In this document: positions 42,726 through 55,291 of the stretch, piece after piece
Layout: each line of letters opens with the position of its first letter
How positions within the stretch are numbered: position 1 is the first letter of the stretch
From: Spiroplasma poulsonii
GTDB taxonomy: Bacteria; Bacillota_I; Bacilli_A; Mycoplasmatales; Mycoplasmataceae
DNA: 64,000 nt
Assembly: GCF_009866525.1 (NCBI RefSeq)
Contig: NZ_CM020866.1
Location: forward strand, 883,746 to 947,745
Reading direction: 5' to 3'
Program-made: the position numbers and the translations under genes
The notes under the pieces: generated by a model
Database searches by the model: none
What the model was told of the DNA's origin: nothing
The model's input: only the letters and a program-made list of their open reading frames with translations

Positions 42726-43220
42726 ATGAAAAAACTATTAAATATTTTAAGTGTAGTAACTTTAACTGGTGTAGGGACAAGCGGTGTTACCGCTTGTAAA
42801 GATAATGTTATTGATAAGAAGGATAAAAATAACGAAGAAAATAAAAATTAGGAAGAAAAGGCAGTAAAAAATTTTAATGATATTTCTTTAGCTCAAGATG
42901 AAATTGATGAAGGTTTCTGACAATACATTGCTCATCAGGTGAAAGATATTTTTAATTATGAGGAAAATGAATATTATGATATTGCAAGAAATTATATCCA
43001 ACAAACACTTAACCTTAATGGGATAATGGATTCTTTATATGCCATCGTAACGCAGAAAGTAATAGAGGACCTAGATTCAGCGGGGGAATAAATTAATGGT
43101 CTTCTTCCTGGCGATAGTTATCTAAACAATGAATTAATTACGGCAAAAGCGTTTTATGTTGTTTTTGAATCATTTGAGTTATCGGGGCAATTTAAAATGT
43201 TAGTTCAAATATATGGTTAG
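42726..43220 (+). pseudogene. Lipoprotein with two nonsense codons
   Basis: AGAAAGGAAAAT and ATG 42726 begin MKKLLNILSVVTLTGVGTSG with lipobox VTAC. Then come TAG at 42849 and TAA at 43089, both in an otherwise continuous frame that ends at TAG 43218 (KMLVQIYG). Without them it would be about 164 residues, acidic and helical. No known family. Confidence 0.75.
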
Positions 43221-43241
43221 AAATACTAATTTAAGCAAAGT

Positions 43242-43278
43242 AAAAAAACAAACTATTTTTTAAATAGTTTGTTTTTTA
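43242..43278 (+). terminator. Terminator of the lipoprotein pseudogene
   Basis: AAAAAACAAACTATTT/AAATAGTTTGTTTTTT hairpin. Confidence 0.85.
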
Positions 43279-43300
43279 TCATATAATTTAATTAATATAG

Positions 43301-43332
43301 CAAATGCAACTAAAACTTGCATTTGTTTTTTT
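43301..43332 (+). terminator. Second hairpin with T7
   Basis: CAAATGCAA/TTGCATTTG stem followed by seven Ts. The following 43333-43613 is AT-rich with no gene; it must hold the promoter of the ula operon but no box is convincing. Confidence 0.75.
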
Positions 43333-43613
43333 GATGATGTTAAAATTGTTTGTTTTAGAATAATTAATTTGATATAAATTTGCAGAAAATTTCCAAATTT
43401 AATATAAATTACAAAATGTGCAAAGAAAATTGTAAAGTTTTATCAAAAAAATAGAATGAAGTTATAACATATTAGAAATATGTTAAGTTGATTTAATGTT
43501 TTAGTTTAATTGGTAAAAAGGTGTTTTTAACACAAAAATTTTTAAATAAATAAGAGACTTGTAATTCAAATAATGAACTAATGAAAATACAATAATTAGC
43601 AGGGAGGGGTAAA

Positions 43614-45107
43614 ATGAATAATGTTTTATCTTTAAATACAGGAGATTATATTTTAAATTTTTTTAAAGAATTTATTGGAACTTCGGCAATCTTAATTGGA
43701 TTATTTGCGCTTATTGGTTGTTTATTACAACGAAAGAAATTTACAGAAACTATTTCAGCAACAATTAAAACAATAATTGGATTTTTAATTATCGGTGGTG
43801 GTGCCGGTATTTTAGCAGGAGCAGTTGGTAAACTAGGGAACGCTTTTAATTTATTATTTAGTATTAATGGAATTATTGCTAATAATGATGTTATTCCAGG
43901 GTTATTCTTAAATGTCTTACCAAGAATTGTTTTAGCGGGATCATTAATTATGATTTGTGCAATGCTGTTAAATATCTTATTAGCTCGCATTACATTACAT
44001 AAATATATTTATTTAACAGGTCATGTTTTATTTTATTTATCAGTAATGTTTGCTAGTGCTTTAAATTTAGCTGGATTAAATTTACAAGAAGATTTACCAA
44101 TTATTGTTATTACGGGGTCATTATTTGTTTCATTATGAATGATTATTTCACCAGCGTTTTTAAATAAACATGTTATCAAAATTACAAAATCAAATACATT
44201 AGCAGTTGGTCATACTGGTTCATTGTCATATTTGTTTTCAGCATGAGTTGATATTTTAATTGCAAAAATAAGTAAAAAACCACTTAAATCAACAGAGGAA
44301 ATTAATTTTCCAAAAGGACTAAGTTTTCTACGCAATACTAATATTGCAATTGCAATGTTCTTTTTATATTTAATTATTTACTTTACGGCCTGAGGGGTTA
44401 AAGGTTATGATGCTTTAGTTAACGCCAATGTTATTGCTAATAACCAAGATGTTTTTGTGCAAGGGTTATTACAATCATTTTTGTTTGCTGCTGGGGTTGA
44501 AGTGTTACTAATTGGAGTTAGAATGTTTATTGCTGAAATTGTTTCTTCGTTTAAAGGAATTTCTCAGAAGTTAGTCCCTAATGCCAAAGCGGCCTTGGAT
44601 TGTCCAACAATGTTTCCTTATGCGCAAAATGCTGTTTTAATTGGTTTTATTGCGTCATTTATTGGTGGAATTTTTGGAATGGCAATTACAATTGGGATTG
44701 TCCATAGTATTGGTCTTCAAGATTCAAGGATTATTGGATGAGCAATTGTAATCCCAAGTATTGTTCCGCATTTTTTTGTTGGCGCAACAGCCGGGGTTTT
44801 TGGTAATGCACATGGTGGAATTTTAGGAGCTATCTTTGGTCCATTTATTAATGGGATTTTAATGAGTTTCATTCCATTTTTATTCTTTGGGTTAAGATAT
44901 ATGCAAACATTACCTAATGTTGATGGTAGTTTAAATGTCTTAACGTAAGGAAATAGTGATTTCTTATTGGAATTACCAATTGCTGCGTTAGGGCAACTAG
45001 TTGGGCGAAAAACGAGTTTATGATTATTACCATTAATTGCTATTATGCTTTAAATGTTATTTCCAATTATTAATTTAGTTACTTTTTTATCTCGTAAAAA
45101 ATGGTAA
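43614..45107 (+). pseudogene. ulaA: Ascorbate-type PTS EIIC (UlaA), two nonsense codons
   Basis: GGGAGGGG and ATG 43614 start MNNVLSLNTGDYILNFFKEF. UlaA/SgaT-type EIIC proteins have about 11 membrane helices; the sequence shows the matching hydrophobic pattern, with ILIGLFALIGCLLQRKKF, GGGAGILAGAVGKLG, PHFFVGATAGVFGNAHGG and the large conserved gating segment. Two TAA codons (44946 and 45051) interrupt the last 50 residues before TGG TAA 45105. The end then runs into the EIIB frame by a one-base shift, so EIIC and EIIB may once have been fused. Import of L-ascorbate, if it occurred, is lost. Confidence 0.85.
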
Positions 45108-45108
45108 T

Positions 45109-45483
45109 AAAAATTTAACTTCAATAACAACAAACAAAAAAGTTTCAGCAAACAATTCAGAAAGTTTATTATCGATAAATAAAACAGTTAACTTACAGCA
45201 ACGCAATAAACTTGTTGCTGTTTGTTGGTAAGGTTTAGGATCGTCCCTGATAATTGAAATGAATATTAAAAATGTTATTGAAGAATTAAAATTAGAAAAT
45301 ATCGAAGTTAGTCACACGAATATTAATGCGTTTGATCCAAATGATCAGAACATTCTGGCTGTTATTTGTGGTTCGGATTTAGTTAATTCGATTTCTTATC
45401 AAGATAAAATTGTTTTAGATAATTTATTAGATGATAATGAATTAAAAACTAAGTTAATTGAATTTTTAAAAGCTTATGAATAA
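45109..45483 (+). pseudogene. ulaB: Ascorbate-type PTS EIIB (UlaB), stop at the active-site loop
   Basis: The frame NLTSITTNKKVSANNSES looks like a linker joined to the EIIC C-terminus. It leads to the EIIB loop LVAVC-W-TAA-GLGSSLIIEMN. Family members have CGSGLGSS, so the codons after the phosphorylated Cys have mutated to TGG TAA (TAA 45232-45234). The remaining EIIB fold (IEVSHTNINAF, NILAVICGSDL) is open to TAA 45481. A start at ATG 45259 would give a protein without the Cys, so inactive. Confidence 0.8.
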
Positions 45484-46144
45484 GAAGTTTTTATTAACCC
45501 CATCAATTTATTGTGCCGATACCACTAATTTTTATACAGAAATTAAAAAATTACAAACAATAGGTATTAATTGAATTCATTTTGATGTTATGGATGGTGT
45601 TTTTGTTCAAAACTATGGTTTAGGTCCAAAACAACTTAATGATATTAAAAAACATTATCCAAATTTAACAATTGATGTTCATATAATGGGGATTAATTTA
45701 TTCAACAAACTCCCATTATTTGTTCAAGCTGATTATATTACTTTTCATTGAGCAAGTGTTAAAGATTACCAAGAAGCTAATGAATTAATTACAATAATTA
45801 AACAACAACACTGCAAAGTGGGGATTGCGTTAGATTTACTAAATGATATTTTTGAAATTAGTGATCTTTTGCCAAGAATTGATTTAATTACCATTATGGC
45901 AATTAAACCGGGCTTTGTTGGTCAAAGTTTTGAACCAATCGTATGACAAAAAATTAAGAAGATTAAAATCCTAAAACAGTAGCAGCCACATTTATTATTT
46001 CAAATCGATGGGGGAGTACGCTGAAATAATATTCAGCAATTAATTACAAATGCGGTTGATTTAATTGTTGTTGGGTCTTTATTATTTGGAGAACAAGAAT
46101 ATCAAAATGTTATTGATAAAATTAATAAATTAAAAATTTTGTAA
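45476..46144 (+). pseudogene. Ribulose-phosphate 3-epimerase family protein, one nonsense codon
   Basis: ATG 45476 overlaps the EIIB end. The TIM-barrel landmarks are PSIYCAD, IHFDVMDGVFV (metal/catalytic Asp), IDVHIMG, ITFHWA, AIKPGFVGQSFE and QIDGGVRW (second Asp). TAG at 45980 cuts between the last two, where CAG would be normal. In the ascorbate pathway epimerases feed pentose phosphates into central metabolism; the operon position supports this. It would be 222 aa. Dead together with ulaAB. Confidence 0.82.
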
Positions 46145-46173
46145 AATAGGATTAACATTAATCCTATTTTTTT
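46143..46173 (+). terminator. Terminator of the ula operon
   Basis: AAAATAGGATTAA/TTAATCCTATTTT stem and T run. Confidence 0.88.
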
Positions 46174-46345
46174 AAAATAATATTAAATTCACTAACAGTT
46201 GTAAAGTAATAATATTTTCGTAAATTATTATATCAAAAGACAAACCTTATTAATCTATTTGTTATGGAAATAAAATTATTTTATTATTTTAAAACTAATA
46301 ATATTTGTTTTGCAATTTAATTAAGAAAAAGAAAGGAAATAAAAA

Positions 46346-47593
46346 ATGCGCAAAATATTAGTAATATTAGGAACTCTTGCAATGTCAGGTTCTACAATTT
46401 TACCTAGCATTGTTACTAATCTTACTTTAAAACAAAATAAATTAGCAATAAATCAATTAGCAATAAATAAAAATCCATCATCAGAAATACCTTCATTGCT
46501 TGGCAAAGTCAAATATTTGTCAGATTTGAAAATAAGACTAAATTTTGATCGTGAAAATATTCTATATTTTAAGGATCGCCTTGGGAATGTTTTCTATGAA
46601 GAAGGGAATAGTATTTATAACTTGAAACGTGATTGATTATCTTGACCAAAAAAACTTGATCAAATTAGATCAAAAGTAAACATAATAAAAGCAGATAGTG
46701 ACGACAATGTTTACTTTGGAACAGAAAATGGGATATATAAACTAAGTGCTATTTTTAAAACAATAACTAAAATTAAAGAAATAACGCAATCGGTTAAGTC
46801 CCTTGCATTTGATAAAAGTGATAACATTTATATTGGAACAGAACAAAATGTGTATTATTTTAATCAAATAACAAAAACAATGACAAATCTTTTTGAAGGT
46901 TGAGTTGATACGATATCAGTTGATAAAAATGATAATTTGTATATTGCTGCTAAAAACGGCGTTTATAAATTAGCCGCTAGAGCAATGAATATTGTGGAAT
47001 TGCCATATCCTAGTTATTATAACGAAAATGAATTATCATTAAATTTTTCTAATAATAAGGCTTTTAATGAAAATTGAACTTCGGAATATTCAAGATTACT
47101 TAATTATCCTGCTGGTATATATCAGTCTTATAAAAATAAAAAAATAACATTAAAAGTATTATATACTTTTAATCTTGGAACAATTAATCCATTAAATTAT
47201 GAAAAACTTGAACTTATAGGAAATAATTCTGAATTTTATTCAAAAATAAGTTGAGGGAATGATCCATTTAAGGGGAAAAATCCAAATGAATTTAATGGTT
47301 CATTATTAAAAGAAAAAATTTTAAATAAAAATTTATCTTCTAATAATTTTATTGTTTTGAACAATAACAATTTAAAAAAATGTTTTGAAATTCAAAATTT
47401 TAATCTTAATTATACATTATGAGGAAATAAAATTTGAGGAAAACAATTTATTATTTTAAGTTATTATTTTGAAAATGGGAATTATTATTTGCAATTTTCA
47501 GTTGTATATAATGTCTTAACAAAAGGAATGTACCGTGGCGGCGGTGGAATCTGAATGGGCTTTGGCCATGGCCTTAGATTATATAATGATTAA
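46346..47593 (+). CDS. Exported protein with propeller-like repeats (415 aa)
   Basis: AAAGGAAAT and ATG 46346 start MRKILVILGTLAMSGSTILP, a signal peptide without lipobox Cys. Residues about 110-220 contain repeats of the form NVYFGTENGIYKLSA, NIYIGTEQNVYYFN and NLYIAAKNGVYKLAA, each about 40 residues apart. These are blades of a beta-propeller, as in quinoprotein or ligand-binding propellers. The C-terminal half is Asn/Tyr/Trp-rich and ends in a Gly-rich stretch (YRGGGGIWMGFGHGL). The frame uses many UGA codons. Probably a surface protein; binding partner unknown. Confidence 0.75.
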
Positions 47594-47744
47594 AAAGGAG
47601 GAAAGATAGAAACAATTATTGAATGTTATTACATAATATGAATTTAATAAAGTTAATATTGCTTTTCGTCGAAGGACTTGAAATTTCACAAGAAAATTCA
47701 GGATAATTTTACGATAGAATATTTAATTTAATAAATATTATAAC

Positions 47745-47785
47745 TTAAAAGTATAAGAATTATAAATTAATTCTTATACTTTTAA
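47745..47785 (+). terminator. Hairpin before the hisS leader
   Basis: TTAAAAGTATAAGAATT/AATTCTTATACTTTTAA. The 150 bases before it (47594-47744) hold no gene. Confidence 0.8.
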
Positions 47786-47856
47786 TATTGCAAAATCTGG
47801 ATTTGGAATAAGTTTATAGGTCCCCAAACTTTTATGCTAACTTTGCTTTTAATTAA

Positions 47857-47884
47857 TTTACTTTTTTTAAAAAATAGGTATAAT
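47857..47884 (+). promoter_or_regulatory. Promoter of hisS-aspS
   Basis: TTTACT (47857) and TATAAT (47879-47884) with 16-base spacing, immediately before the T-box leader. Confidence 0.65.
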
Positions 47885-47894
47885 TTTAATTGAA

Positions 47895-48085
47895 AGAAAT
47901 TATTGATAAAAATAATTGCTCAGAGAAATAGTGATCGGTGGAAACTATTACCCTTTTAAACAGTGTTGACAACTTCATTATAAAAATTTAATAGATTTTG
48001 ACAAAATAAAGCGCATTAACTAAAAGATAATGAAATAGGATGGCACCGCGATTTTTCGTTCCTAAGAAATCTTTTAGTTTTTTTT
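47895..48085 (+). promoter_or_regulatory. T-box riboswitch of hisS-aspS
   Basis: The T-box core AGGATGGCACCGCG (48038-48051) is followed by CGTTCC, as in the antiterminator of aminoacyl-tRNA synthetase leaders. The competing terminator is AACTAAAAGAT (near 48018) with ATCTTTTAGTT and T8 (48069-48085). Upstream 47918-47950 (CAGAGAAATAG...GGTGGAAACTATTACC) fits stem I. Uncharged tRNA binding would allow read-through. The specifier codon could be His or Asp; I cannot fix it by eye. Confidence 0.85.
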
Positions 48086-48102
48086 AGAGAGGAAAGAAAG
48101 TT

Positions 48103-49358
48103 ATGAATATTCAAAAACCACGGGGAACCGAAGACATCTATTATGAAAAAGCTAGTGAATTAAGTGCATTAGAATTAATTTTACGAGATATTGTGATGCA
48201 GTATAATTACCATGAAATTAGAACACCAATCTTTGAAGCAAAAGATTTATTTGTTCGTGCTGTTGGCAATGAAACTGATATTGTGACTAAAGAAATGTTT
48301 GAATTATTAGATAAAAAAGAACGTGAATTTGTGTTGCGCCCAGAAGCAACCGTGCCTGTGATTCGTAGTATTTTAGAAGATAAATTATATGGGAAATATG
48401 AATTACCATTAAAATTATTTTATCTTGGGAGTATGTTTCGTTATGAACGACCACAACATGGGCGATTACGACAATTTAATCAGTTTGGTGTTGAAGTTGT
48501 TGGGGTAAAAAATTACTTATTAGATGTTGAAGTAATCTTACTTGGTTATAATCTTTTAAAAGCGCTTGGTTTATCAAATCTTACTTTAAAATTAAATTAC
48601 TTAGCAGTTGGGGCAGAACGGACAAAATACATTGCAGTTTTAAAAACGTTTTTAAAAACACAAGATTTATGTGCTGATTGTGCTATTCGGGTGAAAAAAA
48701 ATCCATTGCGAGTATTAGATTGTAAAATTGATAATAAAAAATTTGATCAAGCTCCCAAAATTTATGATTATTTAACAGAAAGTGATCAAACCGAATTTAA
48801 TAATTTACAAAATATTTTAACAAAATTAGCAATTCCATTTGTATTAGATCATAAATTAGTCCGCGGGTTAGATTATTATACGTCACTTGTCTTTGAAGTT
48901 GTTGTTGATAAACAAGAACGAGAATTAACGTTATTAGGCGGGGGGCGATATGACCAATTAGTAAATAGTTTTGAACCTAGTTTAGATTATCCAGCAGTTG
49001 GTTTTGCGCTAGGATTAGAACGATTATTATTAACGTTAACAGAAAATGAAATTAAGTTAGCAGATGAACCTTATTTAGATGTTTATTTAATTTGTTTATC
49101 TGATCATGCCCGTTATTTTGCATCATCATTGTTATTACTATTACGCGGAAGTGGTTTTCGTGCTGATTGTGATTATTTATCACGTAGTGTTAAAGCACAG
49201 TTTAAATCATTAGAACGGTTAAAAGCAAAGAATGCAATTATTATTGGTGATGAAGAATTGAAAAAGAATGTTGTTAAAATTAAAAACCAAACAACTGGTA
49301 AAGAGCAAGAAGTTAAGTTTGAAAAAATTATTACATTTTTAAGTAAGGAGAATAAATA

Positions 49359-49359
<1 letters not shown>
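48103..49359 (+). CDS. hisS: Histidyl-tRNA synthetase
   Basis: The 418-aa protein (ATG 48103, AGAGGAAAG site) shows class II motif 1 (IRTPIFEAKDLFVRAVGNET), the TVPVIR block of motif 2 with FRYERPQHGRLRQFNQFGVE, the histidine-binding LVRGLDYYTSLVFEV, GGGRYDQL, and motif 3 GFALGLERLLL. It charges tRNA-His. The aspS ATG overlaps its stop (TAATG), so the two are coupled and both are governed by the T-box. Confidence 0.97.
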
Positions 49360-51092
<1,733 letters not shown>

Positions 51093-51120
51093 AAAGATTT
51101 AAAATAAAGAAGGAATTAAA

Positions 51121-52071
51121 ATGTCAACGTATGAGGAAATGTTGTTAATAACAAATAACAGCATATATCAGTTTGCACCAAATGTGATAGCTAAACTTGG
51201 TAATTTAACAAAGAATAGTTATCGTAAAAAAATTAAGTTTAAAGAAGAACTTTATTTTTTTGAGTATTTTGACCAAAAGATTATTTTTTATAAAATGAAT
51301 GACTTAACAATAACAAAAATTAAGCAAATTTCATTGCCACAAGCATTAATAATAAAGTGTGTTAATTTTTCACAATCAACAACAGAAGAACTTTTGGTAT
51401 ATTATTTGTATCAAAAAAAAGACCAAGTAGGAATTTATTTATCTTATTATAATTTATCGACAAATCAACAAACCGTTATTTTTGATGAGAAATTACAACT
51501 TAATGAAATTTTTGCTAGTTGCTCATTATTTGAAAGTGAATATTTAGTGGTTACTTTTCCAGAAGATAATACTAAAAAATTAATTCGGTTCCATAATTAC
51601 CAATGAGATATTATTGCTTCGTTTCGAGATGATGAAACTAAAAATGTGCTAATGATGGTTATTAATAACTATTTATATATTGCAATTGATTTGGTTTTAT
51701 ATCGGATGACAAACTCTTTAAAACCAACATTAGTTGTTGAAACGCTTTTTGAAAAGCAGAGCATTATCGGTTTAACGGCTAGTCCGACATGGGATAATAA
51801 CCGTTATTTTTATTTACTTTTAAATGATGGTAGTTTATATCGTAATAATATTTTAACTAATGATTTAACATTAATAACAAAGCTTACTATTAATAATAAT
51901 GTTGTTTTAACTGTTCAGTTAATTACCTTTTGGAAGAGCAATCTTCTTATTGCTGGCCAACAAACACAAGGTGATTTAAAAACTGATATTTTATTTTTTA
52001 TTACACAAAATAAAAATATTACTATTCAAAAATTAGAAACTAACCTTAATATTACCGAAATATGAGGATAA
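51121..52071 (+). CDS. Protein of unknown function, beta-rich (316 aa)
   Basis: ATG 51121 (MSTYEEMLLITNNSIYQFAP, AAGGAATT site), 28 bases after aspS, probably read through from it. The product has no signal peptide or membrane span and consists of alternating hydrophobic beta strands with turns (for example IFYKMNDLTITKIKQISL, YFYLLLNDGSLYRNN), suggestive of a propeller fold. UGA Trp occurs near residue 162 and at the end (EIWG). No family recognised. Confidence 0.75.
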
Positions 52072-52194
52072 TGTTCTATTTTTTTGTCTTTTGAGATGAA
52101 ATATGAAGATAATATTTAACTAATATCTTAAAATATGTTAAAATATTATAGGAATTATAGGGTAATTAATAGAATATAAAAGGAGGAGTTTCAA

Positions 52195-52410
52195 ATGCCG
52201 TGATGAGCAGGACTTATTATAGGAATTGGTTGTTTAGTTATTGGTGGGGTATTAGGATTTTTAATTACAAAAAAAATTGTACAAAAACAATTACGTGATA
52301 ATCCTCCAATTACTGAAAAACAAATTCGGGCAATGTATATGCAAATGGGAAGAAAACCTTCTGAAGCAGACATTAAAAAAGTAATGAATTCAATGAAACG
52401 AGCTAAATAA
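52195..52410 (+). CDS. YneF / UPF0154 small membrane protein
   Basis: The 71-aa product starts MPWWAGLIIGIGCLVIGGV: one N-terminal transmembrane helix, then KKIVQKQLRDNPPITEKQIR and the conserved MYMQMGRKPSEADIKKVM. This is the UPF0154 pattern, common in Firmicutes and Mollicutes; function unknown. A strong AAAAGGAGGAGTTT site precedes ATG 52195. Confidence 0.9.
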
Positions 52411-52451
52411 TTTTGTTGAAGAACTTTATTAATTTTTTGCAAATGTAATCT

Positions 52452-52521
52452 TAAACATCAATTAATAAAACAAATCTTTGTAATAAGAGATTATAAATTT
52501 TATTAATTGATGTTTTTTAAT
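52452..52521 (+). terminator. Long-loop hairpin with T6
   Basis: AACATCAATTAATAAAA pairs with TTTTATTAATTGATGTT across a 30-base loop, then T run. Confidence 0.7.
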
Positions 52522-53754
52522 TTTGCAAAAGTTATTGTAAAAATTATTTTCATAATAAAAGATATATAATAGTTGTAATAGTTGATGGTTAGGGATTAAA
52601 CAAAACAACAGGAGAGAAAGAAATAGTTATGAAAAAAATTTTAAGTTTAGTAAGTGTATTAATAATTAGTGAGACAAGTATGCCAACGTTTATTACCGTT
52701 AGCAAATATGAAAAACAAAATAATGGTACTAATACAAAAAATTATACTATTAATGGTAATGATGAACGTATTAAAACTGATGAAGAGGATAATTTTAGTT
52801 ATTTTGAGCTTTTGTTAAAACCAGAAACTTTTGAAAATTTAGCACACATTTATTATTCAAATAAGAACGATAAACGGTTATTTAGTAACGCTTTTCTAGA
52901 ATTTGCTAAAAAAAATATAACCGGAATATATGGGAATTCGCCTGACTATGCTCTTGGGGAAGCTATATGAGATCATTGAAATGAAATTATTGAGGTATAT
53001 AAGAACAGTTCTAAAGACAAAAGAATAAAAATTAATTATAGATTATATACTTCTGTGATTTCTATGAATATTGATCATTTTAATGCTTCCATTGCCCCTA
53101 ATGACACAATATTATATCCAAATTCATATGTTAAAAAATTAAATGATGATTTTAAAAGTGATTTAATAAAGTGAGAAAAAGTTGGTCTAGGAATCATTGA
53201 AGATAACAATAATAATTATATTTTTGATAGAATTAAAGTTCAATATCCTAATTTAAATATTAATGATATTGAAATTATAAAAAAAGAAGAACTTTTGAGT
53301 TTTAGTGAAGGTTTTTTATTAAAATTAAAAATAAAAGATAATTCTAAAATTTATTCAATAGGAAATATAAAAAATGATTTTATTTTTAATACTAAAGTTA
53401 ATTTGAAAAAAATCAATGATATTCTTGTTAATGATCCAAAAGTACAATTATGATTATATAATTTAAAAGATTGAAAAAAGAGAATAAAACGTGAAATTAT
53501 AGAAGATGTTCATAAACTTTCTGAGTCTCAAAAGAATATATGAAGAGATAACGTTGCAGAACAAATGAAAAGCTATATTAGAGATTGAGGCTATATTTTA
53601 AATCTAATAGAAATTGATTTAAAAATAGAAAAATTAAATAATTCAATAAATAATTTAAAAAAAGATATTGACAATCTTAAACGAGAAATTAATAGAATAA
53701 ATAAAAAGATTGATTCAATTTTAAACCCTTCTGATAAATACTATAGTACTACAA

Positions 53755-54969
53755 TGGAATGGCAAGGGTTTTTTGGACAAATTTTATGTAGAGTAAAGAT
53801 TTTTATATTCAATTGGTGTTAAATAATTTAATTTGCTGTGAATTCGTACATTATTGTATCAATTAACATAGTCAAATAATTCTAATTTAAATTGTTCAAT
53901 ATTTTTAAATTTTCTGTTTTTAATTAATTCTGTTTTTAAAATTTTATAGGTTGATTCAGAAACAGCATTATCATAAGGACAGCCTGGTTTACTATAAGAT
54001 TTTGCAACATTGTTTTTAGCTAAAAGATTGTAAATGATATTGTTATTAAATTCGCTTCCTTGATCAGTATGAAATATTTTAATATTATCTAAAGAAAAAC
54101 TAAGCTTTTTAAAAGTATTTTCAACTAATTTGGCATCTTTATGAGAACTAACATCATAACCAATAACTTCACGATTAAATAAATCAATTAGAAAGCACAC
54201 ATAATATCATTTGCTATTGATAGCAACTTGTGTTAAATCACTGACAACAACTTCATGTAGTTTATAATTATTAAATTCTTGATTTAACAAATTATGATAT
54301 TTGTATATAGCGTTTTTGTTACTTTGATGTTTATATTTAAGTTTTGTATAATTGGAAATTAAGTTATATCTTTGCATTATTTTACTAATTTTTATTCGTG
54401 ATAATAAAATATTTTGTTGTGCTAACATAACTTTAATTTTTCTTGTGCCATAATTTTTACGACTTTTTAAGAAAATACTGATAACAGCATTATCAATAGT
54501 ATGGTTTGATTTAGGATTATTTGATTTCAATTGATAATAAAACGTTGATCTAGGAACTTTTAGTGTTTTGCATAAATTAGTAATTGCATATTTTTCTTTG
54601 TTGTTTTTAATAATTACTATTTTTTGCCTATTATCAGTGTGGCTTGCTTTAAAATATCATTTTCCATTCGTAATTGTTTAATTTCTTTTCTTAGATGAAT
54701 TAGTTCATTTTCTTCTGGGCTTCGATTATCTTTTGCTTTAAATGAACCAGAATTATTGAATTCATAAATTCATTTTCAAACTGTTGATTTACCGACCTGA
54801 TAGTCACTGGACAATTGTTTTGCTGTTTTACCTGTTTTATAAAGACTAACAATTTGTTGTTTAAATTCATCGGTATAATGATTCTTTGCCATAATTACAC
54901 CTCCATTTATTAATTTAATTATAATCCTTACTCCACATTATTGTTGTCCAATTTATCTTAACCCATCCA
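53755..54969 (-). mobile_element. IS3-family element, copy 5 (minus)
   Basis: 1215 bp with CAA target duplication (53752-53754 and 54970-54972). Clean recent insertion. Confidence 0.95.
53784..54892 (-). CDS. IS3-family transposase OrfA-OrfB, copy 5
   Basis: OrfA 54892-54617, OrfB from 54620 to TAA 53784. Frames and DDE residues are whole, with the Ala variant ([10 protein letters not shown]) also seen in copy 3. Confidence 0.9.
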
Positions 54970-55171
54970 CAACAAAAGTTGCTAGTCAAATAACTAAATA
55001 TATTCCTCATTTTGGGGAAATTTTAAGTGAAGTATTTGGAGTAATGTCTGTTTTGTGTCAAGTTTAAAAAGATTTAGTTTACTTAGGTTTATCGTTTACA
55101 ATTTGTTATACAGAGTAATAAGTGTAGTTTGATATTAAATAAAATAAATGTTTAGTATAAATGAATTTTTT

Positions 55172-55203
55172 AAAAAGACTGATTAGAACTCAGTCTTTTT
55201 AAA
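55172..55203 (+). terminator. Hairpin
   Basis: AAAAAGACTGA/TCAGTCTTTTT stem with T run. Confidence 0.85.
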
Positions 55204-55291
55204 TGATAAAAATAGTTTTAATTATGGGGTATTTTTTTCAAGTTAAAATTGTAGTATAATATATAAGTAAAAACATATGGGGGTTTTAATA

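Larger units (their letters stand above)
52629..55067 (+). pseudogene. Exported coiled-coil protein, split by IS3 copy 5
   Basis: AGGAGAGAAAG and ATG 52629 start MKKILSLVSVLIISETSMPT, a signal peptide. The frame runs to 53754, is cut by IS3, and resumes after 54969. With one CAA duplication removed it reads YYSTTTKVASQITKYIPHFG and ends at TAA 55065. The product would be about 407 residues. A coiled coil near the cut (residues about 335-372, NNLKKDIDNLKREINRIN) and an amphipathic C-terminus are visible. Apart from the IS the gene is intact, so the insertion is young. Confidence 0.88.

Noticed and set aside
43646-43990. Minus-strand frame opposite ulaA
   Set aside because: Antisense to a recognisable membrane permease, with no start signal.
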